Shown piece by piece: positions 25,887 to 37,079 of a DNA stretch of 64,000 bases (positions are counted from its first letter, which is position 1; each line of letters starts with the position of its first letter). The notes beneath the pieces were generated by a model that saw only the letters and a list, made by a program, of their open reading frames with translations, did not search any database and was not told the DNA's origin. Position numbers and translations under genes: made by a program. The stretch comes from Pseudomonas xantholysinigenes (GTDB taxonomy: Bacteria; Pseudomonadota; Gammaproteobacteria; Pseudomonadales; Pseudomonadaceae). Location: assembly GCF_014268885.2 (NCBI RefSeq), contig NZ_CP077095.1, positions 746,001 through 810,000 of the forward strand. Reading direction: 5' to 3'.

Positions 25887-26189
25887 TCAGTGCACCGGGT
25901 TGCGCGCGATCACATCGCTCTCGTAGCACAGCTGCTCCTCGATCAGAGGCTCCACCAATGGCCGGCTGTCGCGAAAATGCGCGGTCTGGGTATGGGCCTC
26001 GTACGCGGCGTCGTCCTGGTAGATCTCGTACAGGTAGATCACCTGTGCATCCTCCCGGTCCTGCGTCACATCGAATACCAGGCAGCCTGGCTCGGTGGCG
26101 ACCGAGGCAGCGGCATTGGCCTTGATGGCACTCAGGAACGCGTCGGCGGTACCGGGCTTGACCCGGGTCTTGATAAACAGACAGTACAC
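25887..26189 (-). CDS. Putative quinol monooxygenase (ABM domain)
   Basis: The 100-residue product is a single antibiotic-biosynthesis-monooxygenase domain (MYCLFIKTRVKPGTADAFL, then EPGCLVFDVTQD and VIYLYEIYQDDAAYEAH), a dimeric ferredoxin-like fold like YgiN. Such proteins oxidise quinols or other small aromatics without cofactors; the substrate here is not known. It is divergent from a VOC-family gene across a 60-bp gap that contains a perfect 10-bp palindrome, so the two are probably co-regulated. Confidence 0.85.
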   Translation of the reverse strand: MYCLFIKTRVKPGTADAFLSAIKANAAASVATEPGCLVFDVTQDREDAQVIYLYEIYQDDAAYEAHTQTAHFRDSRPLVEPLIEEQLCYESDVIARNPVH

Positions 26190-26223
26190 AGGAAACTCCT
26201 TTTGTTTTAAATTCTGTTTTGAA

Positions 26224-26233
26224 TTGTATACAA
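26224..26233. promoter_or_regulatory. Palindromic operator candidate TTGTATACAA
   Basis: TTGTATACAA is a perfect 10-bp palindrome in the 60-bp gap between the divergent ABM and VOC genes, 16 bp before the VOC start. Similar TTGTATACAA-type sites are bound by GntR/FCD-family repressors such as those of aromatic catabolism. No regulator gene of that type lies in the window, so the protein would be encoded elsewhere. Confidence 0.55.
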
Positions 26234-26249
26234 AAATGGAGTTGTGCTC

Positions 26250-26663
26250 ATGTCCGAACTACCTGTGCGCCCAGGTCGCCTGAATGGCCTGCGCCATATC
26301 GCCTTGCTGGTCCCCAACCTGGAGGAATGCGAGCGTTTCTACGTCGATGTGCTGGGCATGGAGGTGTTGAACCGTGCCAACGAAGACCTGGTCTACCTCA
26401 CCTGTGGCAACGACAACCTGTCGCTCGGGCGTGGGGCGGGGGCGGCCAACGGGCTGCAGACCCTGGACCACTATGGCTTCATCGTTGATAGCATCGAGGA
26501 GTTGGAAGCCTGGTACCAGTACTTCAAGGCCCGTGGCGTGACCTTGCTGGATCGCCCATTCAACCATGGTGATGGCGCGCGCAGCTTCCATCTGCTGGAC
26601 CCGGCGGGGAACAAAGTGCAGCCGCTGTATCACCCGGCGGTATCGGGACAGCGGCTAGCTTGA
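26250..26663 (+). CDS. VOC family (glyoxalase/bleomycin resistance-like) protein
   Basis: The 137-residue product has the two beta-alpha-beta-beta-beta modules of the vicinal oxygen chelate fold: GLRHIALLVPNLEECERFY, then DHYGFIVDSIEELEAWY and FHLLDPAGNKVQPLYHP. Likely metal ligands are His in LRHIA, His in LDHYG and Glu/Gln positions. Members are isomerases, dioxygenases or resistance proteins, so the reaction cannot be named. ATG 26250 is chosen because GGAG (26238-26241) is 8 nt upstream; GTG 26244 is too close. Confidence 0.82.
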   Translation: MSELPVRPGRLNGLRHIALLVPNLEECERFYVDVLGMEVLNRANEDLVYLTCGNDNLSLGRGAGAANGLQTLDHYGFIVDSIEELEAWYQYFKARGVTLLDRPFNHGDGARSFHLLDPAGNKVQPLYHPAVSGQRLA

Positions 26664-26675
26664 AGGTTGTGCGCC

Positions 26676-26701
26676 GTAGGAGCCAGTAAGCTGGCTCCTA
26701 C
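26676..26701. terminator. Perfect 11-bp hairpin between convergent genes
   Basis: GTAGGAGCCAG (26676-26686), TAAG, CTGGCTCCTAC (26691-26701) lies between the VOC gene and the end of the DUF748 gene. It resembles half of the family B REP unit (TGTAGGAGCGGCC) and could act as a bidirectional 3' end. Confidence 0.6.
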
Positions 26702-26722
26702 AGGTCAAGGCAGATTCGATGC

Positions 26723-29659
26723 TTATTCGGCATCCAGGTGCATCGGCGTCACTACGCGCCCATCGCTTTCGGCCTGGCCGAGGTTGGTGTCGATGAAGTA
26801 CACCCGGTCATCCTCCAGCTGCCCTTTGTCCACCAGGTAATCCTTGATGCTGCTGGCACGTTCCTGGCCGAGGGTACGCAGCAATGCAGTGCTCTCCGCC
26901 CAGGACCTGATCACCGCTTCGCGCAGCTTGGCACTGCGCTCGTCACGCCCCAGCTTCTCCCACTCGGCTGGCGGTTGCTGTTTCAGACGGGTGCGATAGA
27001 TGCCTTCGAGCATCGCCGGTTTGTCGCTGTCATCCACCACCAGCAGCGAGGCGTTGGCCGGGACCTTGTCGCCACGGCGCTGGAGGATCTTGTACCAGGT
27101 GGCCTGGTATTCACGCTCCAGGCGCTGCTGGGCGATCAGTGGGCCATCGCTGCTCTGCGCCGCGGTGCCTTCGATCTCCAGGCGCAGTTCCGGGCGTTCC
27201 TTGAGGGCCGAGGCCAGCTTGTCGAGGGATGTTTGTACCTCAGGGGTCAGGTCGCTGGAGCCCGGCGCGAACGAGACATTGCCGAGGTCCTCGGCACCGC
27301 CGCCCGAGACCAATCCGCCCAGCAGCTTGAACGGCGCTTGGGCCGCGCGCAGCACCAGGTTGCGCAGGGTCTGCCAGACGATCGGCATCACGCTGAACTG
27401 CGGGTTGTTGAGGTCGCCCGACACCGGCAGTTCGATGGAGATCTTGCCTTCGGTGTCCTTGAGCAGCGCCACCGCCAGGCGGATCGGCAGGTCTACCGCG
27501 TCCGGGCTGTCGACCTTCTCACCCAATTGCAGTTGCTCGATCACCACCTTGTTCTCAGCCTTGAGCTGGCCGTTGGTGATCAGGTAGTGCAGGTCGAGGT
27601 TCAGGCGCCCCTTGCGGATGCGCAAGCCGGCGAACTTGCCGGAGTAGGGGGTCAAGGTGGTCAGCTCGACACGCTTGAAGCTGGTGGCGATATCCAGGCT
27701 GGCCAATGGGTTGAACGGGTTGAGCGCGCCTTTGATGGTCACCGGCGCGTAGCGATCGACCTTGCCCTTGATGTCCACTTTTGCCGGCACCGGCTTGCGG
27801 TTGTCGATGGTGCCGATCTGGCCATTGAGTTGCTGCACCGCGGTGGCGAAGTTGGGGGTCAGGGTCAGGTCGGCGAAGTTGGCCGAGCCGTCGTTGATGC
27901 TGATCTGGCCGATACGGATGCCCAGCTCCTTGCTACTGCCGGAGCTGGCCGGCTTGCTCGCGGCTGCGGCCGGCTTGTCGGCGGGCTGCGGGATCAGCAG
28001 GTCGTCGACGTTGGTGGTGCGGTCTTCGTTGATGATGAAGCGCGCATAGGGTTGCAGCAGGGTCACCTTGTCGATCGACAGGGCGTCGCCGTGCACATAC
28101 GACAGGCCATCGACGTTGACCTGCTGCCATTTGACGAAGTCGCGGTTCTTGATGGTGTCGAGGGTGTGCAACTGGTTGGCCTGGGCCTTGCCGGTGATGC
28201 TGAAGGCCAGTGGCTCGGTGCTCTTGAGGTCGACCTTGAGGTCACTGGAGAGCATACCGCTGCGCAATTCGAGGCGGATGAACGGGCTGATGTAGGCCTG
28301 GGCCACGCGCAGGTCGATATCGCGGGTGGCGACGTCCAGCTTGGCGCTCACCGGTGCCAGGTTGACCTGGCCGGCGGCCTGCAGCTTGCCCTGCTTGCCC
28401 ACCCCGGTGTCGAGCTTGAGGGTGAAGGGCGACTGGTTGAGGCTGTCGAAGTTCTGCAGGTCGAGGTTGAGCGGGCCGACATCCAGCGCCACGGGCTCCT
28501 TCTGGCTACGGTCGGCCAGGTGCACCAGGTAGTTGCGCGCCTGGACGTCCTTGAGCAGTACCTGCCAGGGCTTGCTCGGTGTCGCGGCAGCCTTTTCCTG
28601 GGCGCTCGGTTCGGCAGTGGCCGGCTCGGCCTTTTCCTTGGGCGTGGTTTTTTCCGGCTGGCTGGCGAACAGCTTCTGCCAGTCGAGTTGGCCGTCCTTT
28701 TCCAGGGCAGCCCAGGTCTCGAGTTTTTCGCTGCGGATCTTGCCGACCGTGACCAACTGCTTGGCCAGGTCGATGGAGGTCTCGCTCACCTCCAGGCTGG
28801 CCAGGCGTGCCAGTGGGCGCCCGTCCGGCGCCTTGATGGCGAAAGGCGCGACCCGCACCGAAGTGTTGTCCAGTAGTAGCTCGGTTTCCTTGGCCAGGTT
28901 GAGCTTGTAGTGGGTGTCGAGGCTGACCTTGCCGTCTTCCAGCACCAGCGGCACGGCATCGCGCACGTAGGGCCAGAACAGCTTCATCTGGCCATCGCTG
29001 ATCTTCAGCGTGCCTTCGGAGGCGATCGGGGTCAGGCTCAGGGTGCCGCTCCAGTCGATACGGCCACCGGCCGGACCGTTGGCCACCAAGGTCATGTCGG
29101 CGTTGTCGTCGGGCAGGGTGCTGAGGTTCTTCAGCTCCAGGTTCATCGAGTCGTAGAGGAACTCGATCGGCTCGCTGGGGCGCAGGTCCTCGAAGTGCAG
29201 GTAGCCCTCATTGAGCTTGATGCTGGCGATGCGCACTGGGAACGGGTCGCTGGGTGGCTCCTCGACCTTGGGTTCGCTCGGTGGCAGCTTGAACAGCTGG
29301 GCCAGGTTGAGGCTGCCGTCCTTGGCGAACAGCAGCTCGGTGCGCGGCTTGTCCAGCTCCACGGCATCCAGGCGCAGGGCCTTGGTCCACAGGCTGTCCA
29401 GCGACAGGTTGGCGTACAGGCGCTCGAAGCCGACCTGCTCCTTGCCGGGCTCGCCGATCTGCAGGCCCCAGAGCGTGAGCTCCAGGCTGAACGGGTTGAG
29501 CTCGATGCGTTGCAGGTGCGCCGGCACCGTGGCGTATTGCGCCAGTTGCTGGTTGGCGATGCGCAGGGCGACGCCAGGAAGAATGAGAAAGCCGAGCAGG
29601 CTGTACAGGGCCACGAGGGCCAGCAGGGCGCCGAGGGCGCGGGTCAATCCTTTGGGCAT
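26723..29659 (-). CDS. DUF748-domain, AsmA-like envelope protein
   Basis: The product has 978 residues. An N-terminal transmembrane helix (LGALLALVALYSLLGFLILP, about residues 7-27) is followed by a very long beta-rich periplasmic region with AsmA/DUF748 character and a Pro/Ala/Lys-rich stretch near 340-370. A C-terminal segment (NVSFAPGSSDLTPEVQTSLD, then GQERASSIKDYLVDKG) looks like an OmpA-type peptidoglycan-binding fold. AsmA-like proteins are proposed lipid transporters between membranes. ATG 29659 is chosen because it precedes the helix directly; GTG 29704 would add 15 residues with no Shine-Dalgarno. Its exact role is unknown. Confidence 0.8.
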   Translation of the reverse strand: MPKGLTRALGALLALVALYSLLGFLILPGVALRIANQQLAQYATVPAHLQRIELNPFSLELTLWGLQIGEPGKEQVGFERLYANLSLDSLWTKALRLDAVELDKPRTELLFAKDGSLNLAQLFKLPPSEPKVEEPPSDPFPVRIASIKLNEGYLHFEDLRPSEPIEFLYDSMNLELKNLSTLPDDNADMTLVANGPAGGRIDWSGTLSLTPIASEGTLKISDGQMKLFWPYVRDAVPLVLEDGKVSLDTHYKLNLAKETELLLDNTSVRVAPFAIKAPDGRPLARLASLEVSETSIDLAKQLVTVGKIRSEKLETWAALEKDGQLDWQKLFASQPEKTTPKEKAEPATAEPSAQEKAAATPSKPWQVLLKDVQARNYLVHLADRSQKEPVALDVGPLNLDLQNFDSLNQSPFTLKLDTGVGKQGKLQAAGQVNLAPVSAKLDVATRDIDLRVAQAYISPFIRLELRSGMLSSDLKVDLKSTEPLAFSITGKAQANQLHTLDTIKNRDFVKWQQVNVDGLSYVHGDALSIDKVTLLQPYARFIINEDRTTNVDDLLIPQPADKPAAAASKPASSGSSKELGIRIGQISINDGSANFADLTLTPNFATAVQQLNGQIGTIDNRKPVPAKVDIKGKVDRYAPVTIKGALNPFNPLASLDIATSFKRVELTTLTPYSGKFAGLRIRKGRLNLDLHYLITNGQLKAENKVVIEQLQLGEKVDSPDAVDLPIRLAVALLKDTEGKISIELPVSGDLNNPQFSVMPIVWQTLRNLVLRAAQAPFKLLGGLVSGGGAEDLGNVSFAPGSSDLTPEVQTSLDKLASALKERPELRLEIEGTAAQSSDGPLIAQQRLEREYQATWYKILQRRGDKVPANASLLVVDDSDKPAMLEGIYRTRLKQQPPAEWEKLGRDERSAKLREAVIRSWAESTALLRTLGQERASSIKDYLVDKGQLEDDRVYFIDTNLGQAESDGRVVTPMHLDAE

Positions 29660-29738
29660 GTGTCGCTTCGTCTGTATCAGGCTGGAGTGCTTGGAGTATG
29701 GCACGTTAAATCGGTTCCGATGAGCTGAGCAAAATACC

Positions 29739-30608
29739 TCATTCCAGGCCCATGCGCCGCCGCGCGCGGTGTGCCGAGCTGTCGCGCATGGCCCAGCGCA
29801 GCACCGGGGCGGTGTTGATCAGGCCCAGGCGGACCAGGCGCCGCCGCAGCGAACCCTGCTGCAGGCCGAGCATCGTGCTGGCCCAGTCGGGCAGCAAATC
29901 GATCCCGGCGTTGAGCATCAGCTTGCCCACCGGCTGCGCCAGGCGACTCGGGGCGGGCGCCCTGCGCAGGATATCCACCACCTCCAGGCTGCGGGCATCA
30001 CATTGCAGCTGGGGACGCATGCGTTGCAGATAGTCCTCGATCTCGGCGCAGGAGCGCGGCACATCGCGCGCGCCGAGGCGCTCGGCAACCAGGGCGATCT
30101 CGGCGTAGTAGGCGTCCTGGCACGCCCGCGGCAGGTTCGGGTTGCGATAGCGCAGGTGGGCGGCGAGAAAGCTGCTGACCTCGGCCACGTGCACCCAGGT
30201 CAACAGGTCGGGGTCGCTGGCGGCATAGGGGCGACCATCGGGTGCGCTGCCAACCACCTGCAAGTGGATGGTGCGCACCTTGTCGATCAACCATTCGGCA
30301 TCGCGGGTCGAGCCGAAGGTGGTGCCGGAAATGAACTGGCTGGTGCGGCGCAGGCGGCCGAGCAGGTCATGGCGGAAGTTCGAGTGGTCCCACACCCCGG
30401 CCAGCGCCAGGGGATGCAGCAGTTGCAGCATCAAGGCGCTGATACCGCCCACCAGCATGCTGGGAAAGTCGCCGTGCACCTGCCAGCTGATACTGCCTGG
30501 GCCGAACAGGCCAGGGTCGCCCTTGGGCGACTCCAGGTCGAGCTGGCCGAGGGCCAGCCCGGTGAGGCTCATGACCTGGGTTTCGATACGGCGGCGTAGG
30601 GCTTCCAT
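29739..30608 (-). CDS. Oxygenase MpaB-like family protein (DUF2236)
   Basis: The 289-residue product has the DUF2236 core: LLHPLALAGVWDHSNF (about residues 62-77), FGSTRDAEWLIDKVRTIH, and TWVHVAEVSSFLAAH with candidate heme-ligand histidines. Family members include fungal MpaB and the latex-clearing protein Lcp, heme b oxygenases that cleave C=C bonds; the bacterial homologue's substrate is unknown. It lies 79 bp downstream of the start of the DUF748 gene on the same strand and 37 bp after acs, so co-transcription with acs is possible. Confidence 0.8.
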   Translation of the reverse strand: MEALRRRIETQVMSLTGLALGQLDLESPKGDPGLFGPGSISWQVHGDFPSMLVGGISALMLQLLHPLALAGVWDHSNFRHDLLGRLRRTSQFISGTTFGSTRDAEWLIDKVRTIHLQVVGSAPDGRPYAASDPDLLTWVHVAEVSSFLAAHLRYRNPNLPRACQDAYYAEIALVAERLGARDVPRSCAEIEDYLQRMRPQLQCDARSLEVVDILRRAPAPSRLAQPVGKLMLNAGIDLLPDWASTMLGLQQGSLRRRLVRLGLINTAPVLRWAMRDSSAHRARRRMGLE

Positions 30609-30645
30609 GGCGACCTTGCGGCTGGGCGGCCGCCCGGGCCGCGGG

Positions 30646-32580
<1,935 letters not shown>

Positions 32581-32677
32581 GGCGGGTGGTCCTGCTCTTG
32601 TTAGGGGCGAGGGACTGCAACGGCTATTCGATGGACAGTGTAGAAGGTGGGGGTGTTCCCTGGGGGCACGCTGTCCG

Positions 32678-32809
32678 TGTAGGAGCGGCCTTGTGTCGCG
32701 AAAGGGCTGCGCAGCGGCCCCAGCAATCGAGGCAGTATCGCTGAAATCCTGGGGCCGCTGCGCGGCCCTTTCCGGCCGGTCCGACGTCTCGGCAAGGCCG
32801 CTCCTACAG
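32678..32809. repeat. REP-like palindrome pair, family B (TGTAGGAGCGGCC type)
   Basis: TGTAGGAGCGGCCTTGTGTC from 32678 and the inverted GGCAAGGCCGCTCCTACAG ending at 32809 enclose a second stem built on GGGCTGCGCAGCGGCCCC. It fills most of the gap between acs and pgi. The second copy in this window is at 44165-44286. Confidence 0.88.
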
Positions 32810-32833
32810 AGAGCGGCGGTGTGGCCTATGGCG

Positions 32834-34498
32834 TCAGCCGCGGTGACGGCCGCGGAAGTAGTTGATCAGGCCCTGGGTCGAGCCATCCTCGGCGTTGTCT
32901 TCCTGGGCACCGACCAGGCGCTGGTACACGCCCTTGCCCAGTTCCTTGCCCAACTCCACGCCCCATTGGTCGAAGGCGTTGATGCCCCAGACCACGCTCT
33001 GCACGAACACCTTGTGCTCATACATCGCCACCAGCGCACCGAGACGACGCGGGCTGATGCGTTCGACCACCAGGGTGTTGCTCGGGCGGTTGCCCGGAAT
33101 CACCTTGTGCGGGGCCAGCCTGGCAACTTCGGCTTCGCTCAGGCCCTTGGCGCGCAGTTCGGTCTCGGCTTCCTCGAGGGTCTTGCCGAGCATCAGCGCC
33201 TGGCTCTGCGACAGGCAGTTGGCGTACAGCCATTGGTGATGGTCGGCCACCGGGTTGAAGCTCACCACCGGCACGATGAAGTCGGCCGGGATCAGCTGGG
33301 TGCCCTGGTGCAGCAACTGGTGGTAGGCATGCTGGCCGTTGCAGCCGACGCCGCCCCAGATCACCGGGCCGGTATCGGTTTTCACCGGGGAGCCGTCGGT
33401 CAGCACGCTCTTGCCGTTGGACTCCATGTCCAGCTGCTGCAGGTGCTTGGTGATATTGCGCAGGTAATGGTCGTACGGCAGGATCGCGTGGCTGCGGGCG
33501 CCCCAGAAATTGCCGTACCACACGCCCAGCAGGGCCAGCAGCACGGGCATGTTCTTCTCGAATGGCGCGGTCTGGAAGTGCTGATCCATGGTGTAGGCAC
33601 CGGACAGCAGCTCCTTGAAGTTGGCGGTGCCGATGGCCAGGGCGATCGGCAGGCCGATTGCCGACCATAGCGAGTAGCGCCCACCGACCCAGTCCCACAT
33701 CGGGAAGATGTTCTCTTCGCGAATACCGAAGGCCACGGCGGCGGCCTTGTTGCTCGACACCGCGATGAAGTGGCGGTACAGCTCGGCTTCCGAGCCGCCC
33801 TGGGCCAGGTACCAGGTGCGTGCGGCCTGGGCGTTCTTCAGGGTTTCCAGGGTGTTGAACGACTTCGACGAGACGATGAACAGCGTCGTCTCGGCGCGCA
33901 GCTTGGCCGACAGCTCATGGAATTCGCTGCCGTCGATGTTCGCCAGGTAGTGGCAGCGCACGCCGCGCTGGGCATAGGGCAGCAGGGCCTCGGACACCAG
34001 CTCGGGGCCGAGGAACGAGCCGCCGATGCCGATGTTGACCACGTCGGTGATCGGTTTTTCGCTATAGCCGCGCCACAGGCCGTCGTGGATGCGCCCGACC
34101 AGCTCGGTGATCTGGTTCAGCACCTTGTGCACTTCCGGCATCACGTTGACGCCGTTCACGCTGAGCTTGTCGCCAACCGGGCGGCGCAGGGCGGTGTGCA
34201 GCACCGGGCGGCCTTCGGAGGCGTTGATGATCTCGCCGCTGAACATCGACTGGATGGCTGCTTCCAGGTCGACTTCCTTGGCCAGGTTCACCAGCAGGTC
34301 ACGAGTCTGCTCGGTGATCAGGTTTTTCGAGTAGTCGAGGAACAGGCCGCAGCTGCTCAAGGAGAACTGTTCGAAGCGCTTGCCGTCGGCGGCGAAGGCT
34401 TCGCGCATGCTGAAGCCCTGCATGGCGTCGCGGTGGTGTTGAAGCGCCTGCCAGGCGGGCAGCGCCGTCACATCGTGGGGGGTACGGTAATACGCCAT
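32834..34498 (-). CDS. pgi: Glucose-6-phosphate isomerase
   Basis: Pgi interconverts glucose-6-phosphate and fructose-6-phosphate; in pseudomonads it mostly serves the Entner-Doudoroff/gluconeogenic cycle. The 554-residue product carries signature [16 protein letters not shown] (about 279-294) and the C-terminal signature [15 protein letters not shown] (about 511-525). ATG 34498 is chosen because [16 protein letters not shown] is the usual start; an upstream in-frame start at 34543 adds 15 non-conserved residues. Confidence 0.96.
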   Translation of the reverse strand: MAYYRTPHDVTALPAWQALQHHRDAMQGFSMREAFAADGKRFEQFSLSSCGLFLDYSKNLITEQTRDLLVNLAKEVDLEAAIQSMFSGEIINASEGRPVLHTALRRPVGDKLSVNGVNVMPEVHKVLNQITELVGRIHDGLWRGYSEKPITDVVNIGIGGSFLGPELVSEALLPYAQRGVRCHYLANIDGSEFHELSAKLRAETTLFIVSSKSFNTLETLKNAQAARTWYLAQGGSEAELYRHFIAVSSNKAAAVAFGIREENIFPMWDWVGGRYSLWSAIGLPIALAIGTANFKELLSGAYTMDQHFQTAPFEKNMPVLLALLGVWYGNFWGARSHAILPYDHYLRNITKHLQQLDMESNGKSVLTDGSPVKTDTGPVIWGGVGCNGQHAYHQLLHQGTQLIPADFIVPVVSFNPVADHHQWLYANCLSQSQALMLGKTLEEAETELRAKGLSEAEVARLAPHKVIPGNRPSNTLVVERISPRRLGALVAMYEHKVFVQSVVWGINAFDQWGVELGKELGKGVYQRLVGAQEDNAEDGSTQGLINYFRGRHRG

Positions 34499-34686
34499 TG
34501 CGGGTGGTTTCCTTGGTGCATGGTCAGGCTTGGACAGCGGCATTCGTTGCCGGTTGCAAGCTGGACATTATAGGCATTGGCGCCAAGGCGGGAATGGGGG
34601 GAGGCAAACGGTGTGGATTAAAAATTGTCACCGGCTGGATACCTGGCGTGCGTGGGGCGACGGTTCGCCGCGCCCACGCGCGGGCG

Positions 34687-35550
34687 TCAGGCGGTCTGCT
34701 CTTCCAGGTGCAGGTAGATGTTGTCGATCAGACGAGTATTACCCAGGTACGCCGCCGCGATCACCACGAGGTCACGGTCGTCGATCATCGCCGGGCGCAG
34801 CGTCAGGGCGTGGCGCACTTCCAGGTAGTCCTTGCGCAGGCCTGCCGCTTCCAGTTGCGCCTGGCCCTCGGCGATCAGCGCCGCGAAATCGCGCTGGCCA
34901 TGGCGCAGGGCCTCGGCGATGCCGTTCAGGGTGCGGTACAGCACCGGGGCGGTGGCTCGCTGTTCTGGCGTCAGGTAGCCATTGCGCGACGACAGCGCCA
35001 GGCCGTCCTCGGCGCGCACGGTCGGCTCGCCGATGATCTGGATCGGCATGTTCAGGTCGCGCACCATGGCGCGGATCACCGCCAGTTGCTGGAAGTCCTT
35101 TTCGCCGAACACGGCCAAGTCCGGCTGGACCATGTTGAACAGCTTGCTGACCACGGTCGCGACGCCTTCGAAGTGCCCCGGGCGGCTGGCACCGCACAGG
35201 CCTTCGGACAGCTGTGGCACGCTGACCCGGGTCTGCACGGCCATGCCGTCGGGGTACATCTCTTCGACGGTGGGGGCGAACAGCAGGTGGCAGCCGGCCT
35301 GGAGCAGTTTTTCCTGGTCGGCGGCGAGGGTGCGCGGGTACTTGTCCAGGTCCTCGCCCGCGCCGAACTGCAACGGGTTGACGAAGATGCTGGCGACCAC
35401 GAAGTCGGCGCGCTGGGCGGCCTTGGTCACCAGGGCGGCATGGCCGCTGTGCAGGTTGCCCATGGTCGGCACGAAGGCGATGCGCTTGCCTTCGCCACGG
35501 GCGCGGGCCACGGCGGCGCGCAGTTCACGGACGGTCTTGACGGTATTCAT
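34687..35550 (-). CDS. panC: Pantothenate synthetase
   Basis: PanC condenses pantoate and beta-alanine with ATP. The 287-residue product has the nucleotidyltransferase motifs [16 protein letters not shown] (HIGH-like) and ALSSRNGYL (KMSKS-like). It overlaps the panB stop by 4 nt (35547-35550), so panB-panC is a coupled operon read leftward. Confidence 0.96.
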   Translation of the reverse strand: MNTVKTVRELRAAVARARGEGKRIAFVPTMGNLHSGHAALVTKAAQRADFVVASIFVNPLQFGAGEDLDKYPRTLAADQEKLLQAGCHLLFAPTVEEMYPDGMAVQTRVSVPQLSEGLCGASRPGHFEGVATVVSKLFNMVQPDLAVFGEKDFQQLAVIRAMVRDLNMPIQIIGEPTVRAEDGLALSSRNGYLTPEQRATAPVLYRTLNGIAEALRHGQRDFAALIAEGQAQLEAAGLRKDYLEVRHALTLRPAMIDDRDLVVIAAAYLGNTRLIDNIYLHLEEQTA

Positions 35551-36347
35551 GCGCTGAACCCGTGTTCGCTGCCTGGGAAACTGACGTCCTTGACCGCGCG
35601 GACGTAGGCGGCCAGGGCGCTCTGGATATCCGGCTGGCCGGCCATGAAGTTCTTCACGAACTTGGGCACGCGACCGCTGAGCGACAATCCGAGCATGTCA
35701 TGCAGGACCAGTACCTGGCCATCGGTGGCGCTGCCGGCACCGATGCCGATCACCGGGATGCTCACTGCCTGGGTGATTTCCGCGGCCAGCTCGCTGGGCA
35801 CGCACTCGAGCAACAGCATGGCCGCGCCGGCCTGTTCCAGGGCGATGGCGTCGGCGCGCATCTGCCGCGCCTGGGCTTCCTGACGGCCCTGGACCTTGTA
35901 ACCACCGAGCACGTTGACGGTCTGCGGGGTCAGGCCCATGTGCGCGCACACCGGCACACCGCGTTCGGCCAGCAGGCGGATGGTCTCGGCCAGCCAGGCG
36001 GCACCTTCGATCTTGACCATGTGGGCGCCGGCGCGCATCAGCTGGGCGGCGTTGGCGAAGGCCAGCTCAGGGGTGGCGTGGGCCATGAACGGCAGGTCGG
36101 TGAGGATCAGCGCACCGCTGTTGCCGCGCTTTACGCAAGCGGTGTGGTAGGCCATGTCGTCGTTGCTGACGGGCAGGGTGCTGTCATGGCCCTGCAGGAC
36201 CATGCCCAGCGAGTCGCCGACCAGCAGGACTTCGACACCCGCATCGCTCGCAGCCTTGGCGAAGGTCGCGTCGTAGCAGGTCAGCATGGTGATTTTTTCA
36301 CCCTTGGCCTTGAGGCCGTTCAGGGTGGTCAGGGTTACTTCAGGCAT
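35547..36347 (-). CDS. panB: 3-methyl-2-oxobutanoate hydroxymethyltransferase
   Basis: PanB transfers a hydroxymethyl group from methylene-THF to ketoisovalerate to give ketopantoate. The 266-residue TIM-barrel product has the metal/substrate motif [20 protein letters not shown] and VKIEGAAW. The start ATG 36347 gives [19 protein letters not shown]; an upstream in-frame start at 36383 gives a poor leader. folK and pcnB lie upstream on the same strand, so panBC may be partly read from them. Confidence 0.96.
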   Translation of the reverse strand: MPEVTLTTLNGLKAKGEKITMLTCYDATFAKAASDAGVEVLLVGDSLGMVLQGHDSTLPVSNDDMAYHTACVKRGNSGALILTDLPFMAHATPELAFANAAQLMRAGAHMVKIEGAAWLAETIRLLAERGVPVCAHMGLTPQTVNVLGGYKVQGRQEAQARQMRADAIALEQAGAAMLLLECVPSELAAEITQAVSIPVIGIGAGSATDGQVLVLHDMLGLSLSGRVPKFVKNFMAGQPDIQSALAAYVRAVKDVSFPGSEHGFSA

Positions 36348-36597
36348 GTAGGGGCATCCTCGTTCAGGCGCTGTGAACAACAACTGCGGACAACGCGTGC
36401 ATTCATCTTCCGGAGCGGCACATCATCGATCGTGATGTTTGGGCGCAGGTCCGTCCGAGCCTAAATGGGTGATTGCGGCATAGTGGCGCCGCGGGACGCC
36501 TATAGTCGTGAGCGAGGTGGGGGAAGTCAATAATCCGTGTTACCGCATTGTTACGCCGTGGGTGTTACTGGCGTTACCTTGCTCTGGAACGCCCGGA
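36348..36597 (-). promoter_or_regulatory. folK-panB intergenic region with GTTAC repeats
   Basis: Four direct repeats of GTTAC (36539, 36550, 36564, 36573) lie just after the folK stop. On the minus strand they are followed by TTGACT (36525-36530) and a possible -10 near TATAG, which suggests a panB promoter with repeats upstream of it. Nearer panB is a near palindrome, ACATCATCGATCGTGATGT (36420-36438). I do not recognise a known regulator site. Confidence 0.4.
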
Positions 36598-37077
36598 TTA
36601 CAGGCGTTCCAGGCCGACGAACGGGCACGCCTGGAGCAACTGCTGCAGGACGCGGCCATCGGCGAGGCGGAAGTCGGCGGGCACCAGCTCGGCGAGCGGG
36701 TAGAGCACGAAGGGGCGCGCGTGCATGTGATAGTGCGGCACTTTCAGGCGCGGTACATCGATCACCTGATCACCAAACAGCAGCACGTCGAGGTCGAGGG
36801 TGCGCGGGCCCCAGCGTTCCTTGCGCACGCGGCCCTGGTCGTTCTCGATGGCTTGCAGGGCATCGAGCAGGTCGAGCGGCGCCAGCGTCGTATCGATGGC
36901 CGCCACGGCGTTGGTGTAGCGTGGCTGGCCGGGCAGCAGCGAGTCGCTGGTATAGAAGGCCGACGCCGCCGCCAGGCGAGTGTCGGCCATCAGGTCCAGC
37001 GCCTGGAGGGCGCTTTGCAACTGCTCGGCGGGCTGGTCCAGGTTGCTGCCCAGGCCGATGAACGCACGGGTGCTCAT
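36598..37077 (-). CDS. folK: 2-amino-4-hydroxy-6-hydroxymethyldihydropteridine pyrophosphokinase
   Basis: FolK transfers pyrophosphate to 6-hydroxymethyl-dihydropterin, the step before FolP. The 159-residue product has RAFIGLGSNLDQPAEQLQ at the N terminus and the HPPK signature RWGPRTLDLDVLLFG (about 85-99). ATG 37077 is chosen for the canonical MSTRAFIGLGSN; it begins 2 bp after the pcnB stop, in the usual pcnB-folK order. Confidence 0.96.
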   Translation of the reverse strand: MSTRAFIGLGSNLDQPAEQLQSALQALDLMADTRLAAASAFYTSDSLLPGQPRYTNAVAAIDTTLAPLDLLDALQAIENDQGRVRKERWGPRTLDLDVLLFGDQVIDVPRLKVPHYHMHARPFVLYPLAELVPADFRLADGRVLQQLLQACPFVGLERL

Positions 37078-37079
37078 GC

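Noticed and set aside
26738..28876. Plus-strand frame of 712 codons opposite the DUF748 gene
   Set aside because: Composition is that of an antisense frame (Val/Gln/His/Arg runs). The minus-strand protein has a membrane helix and domain pattern.
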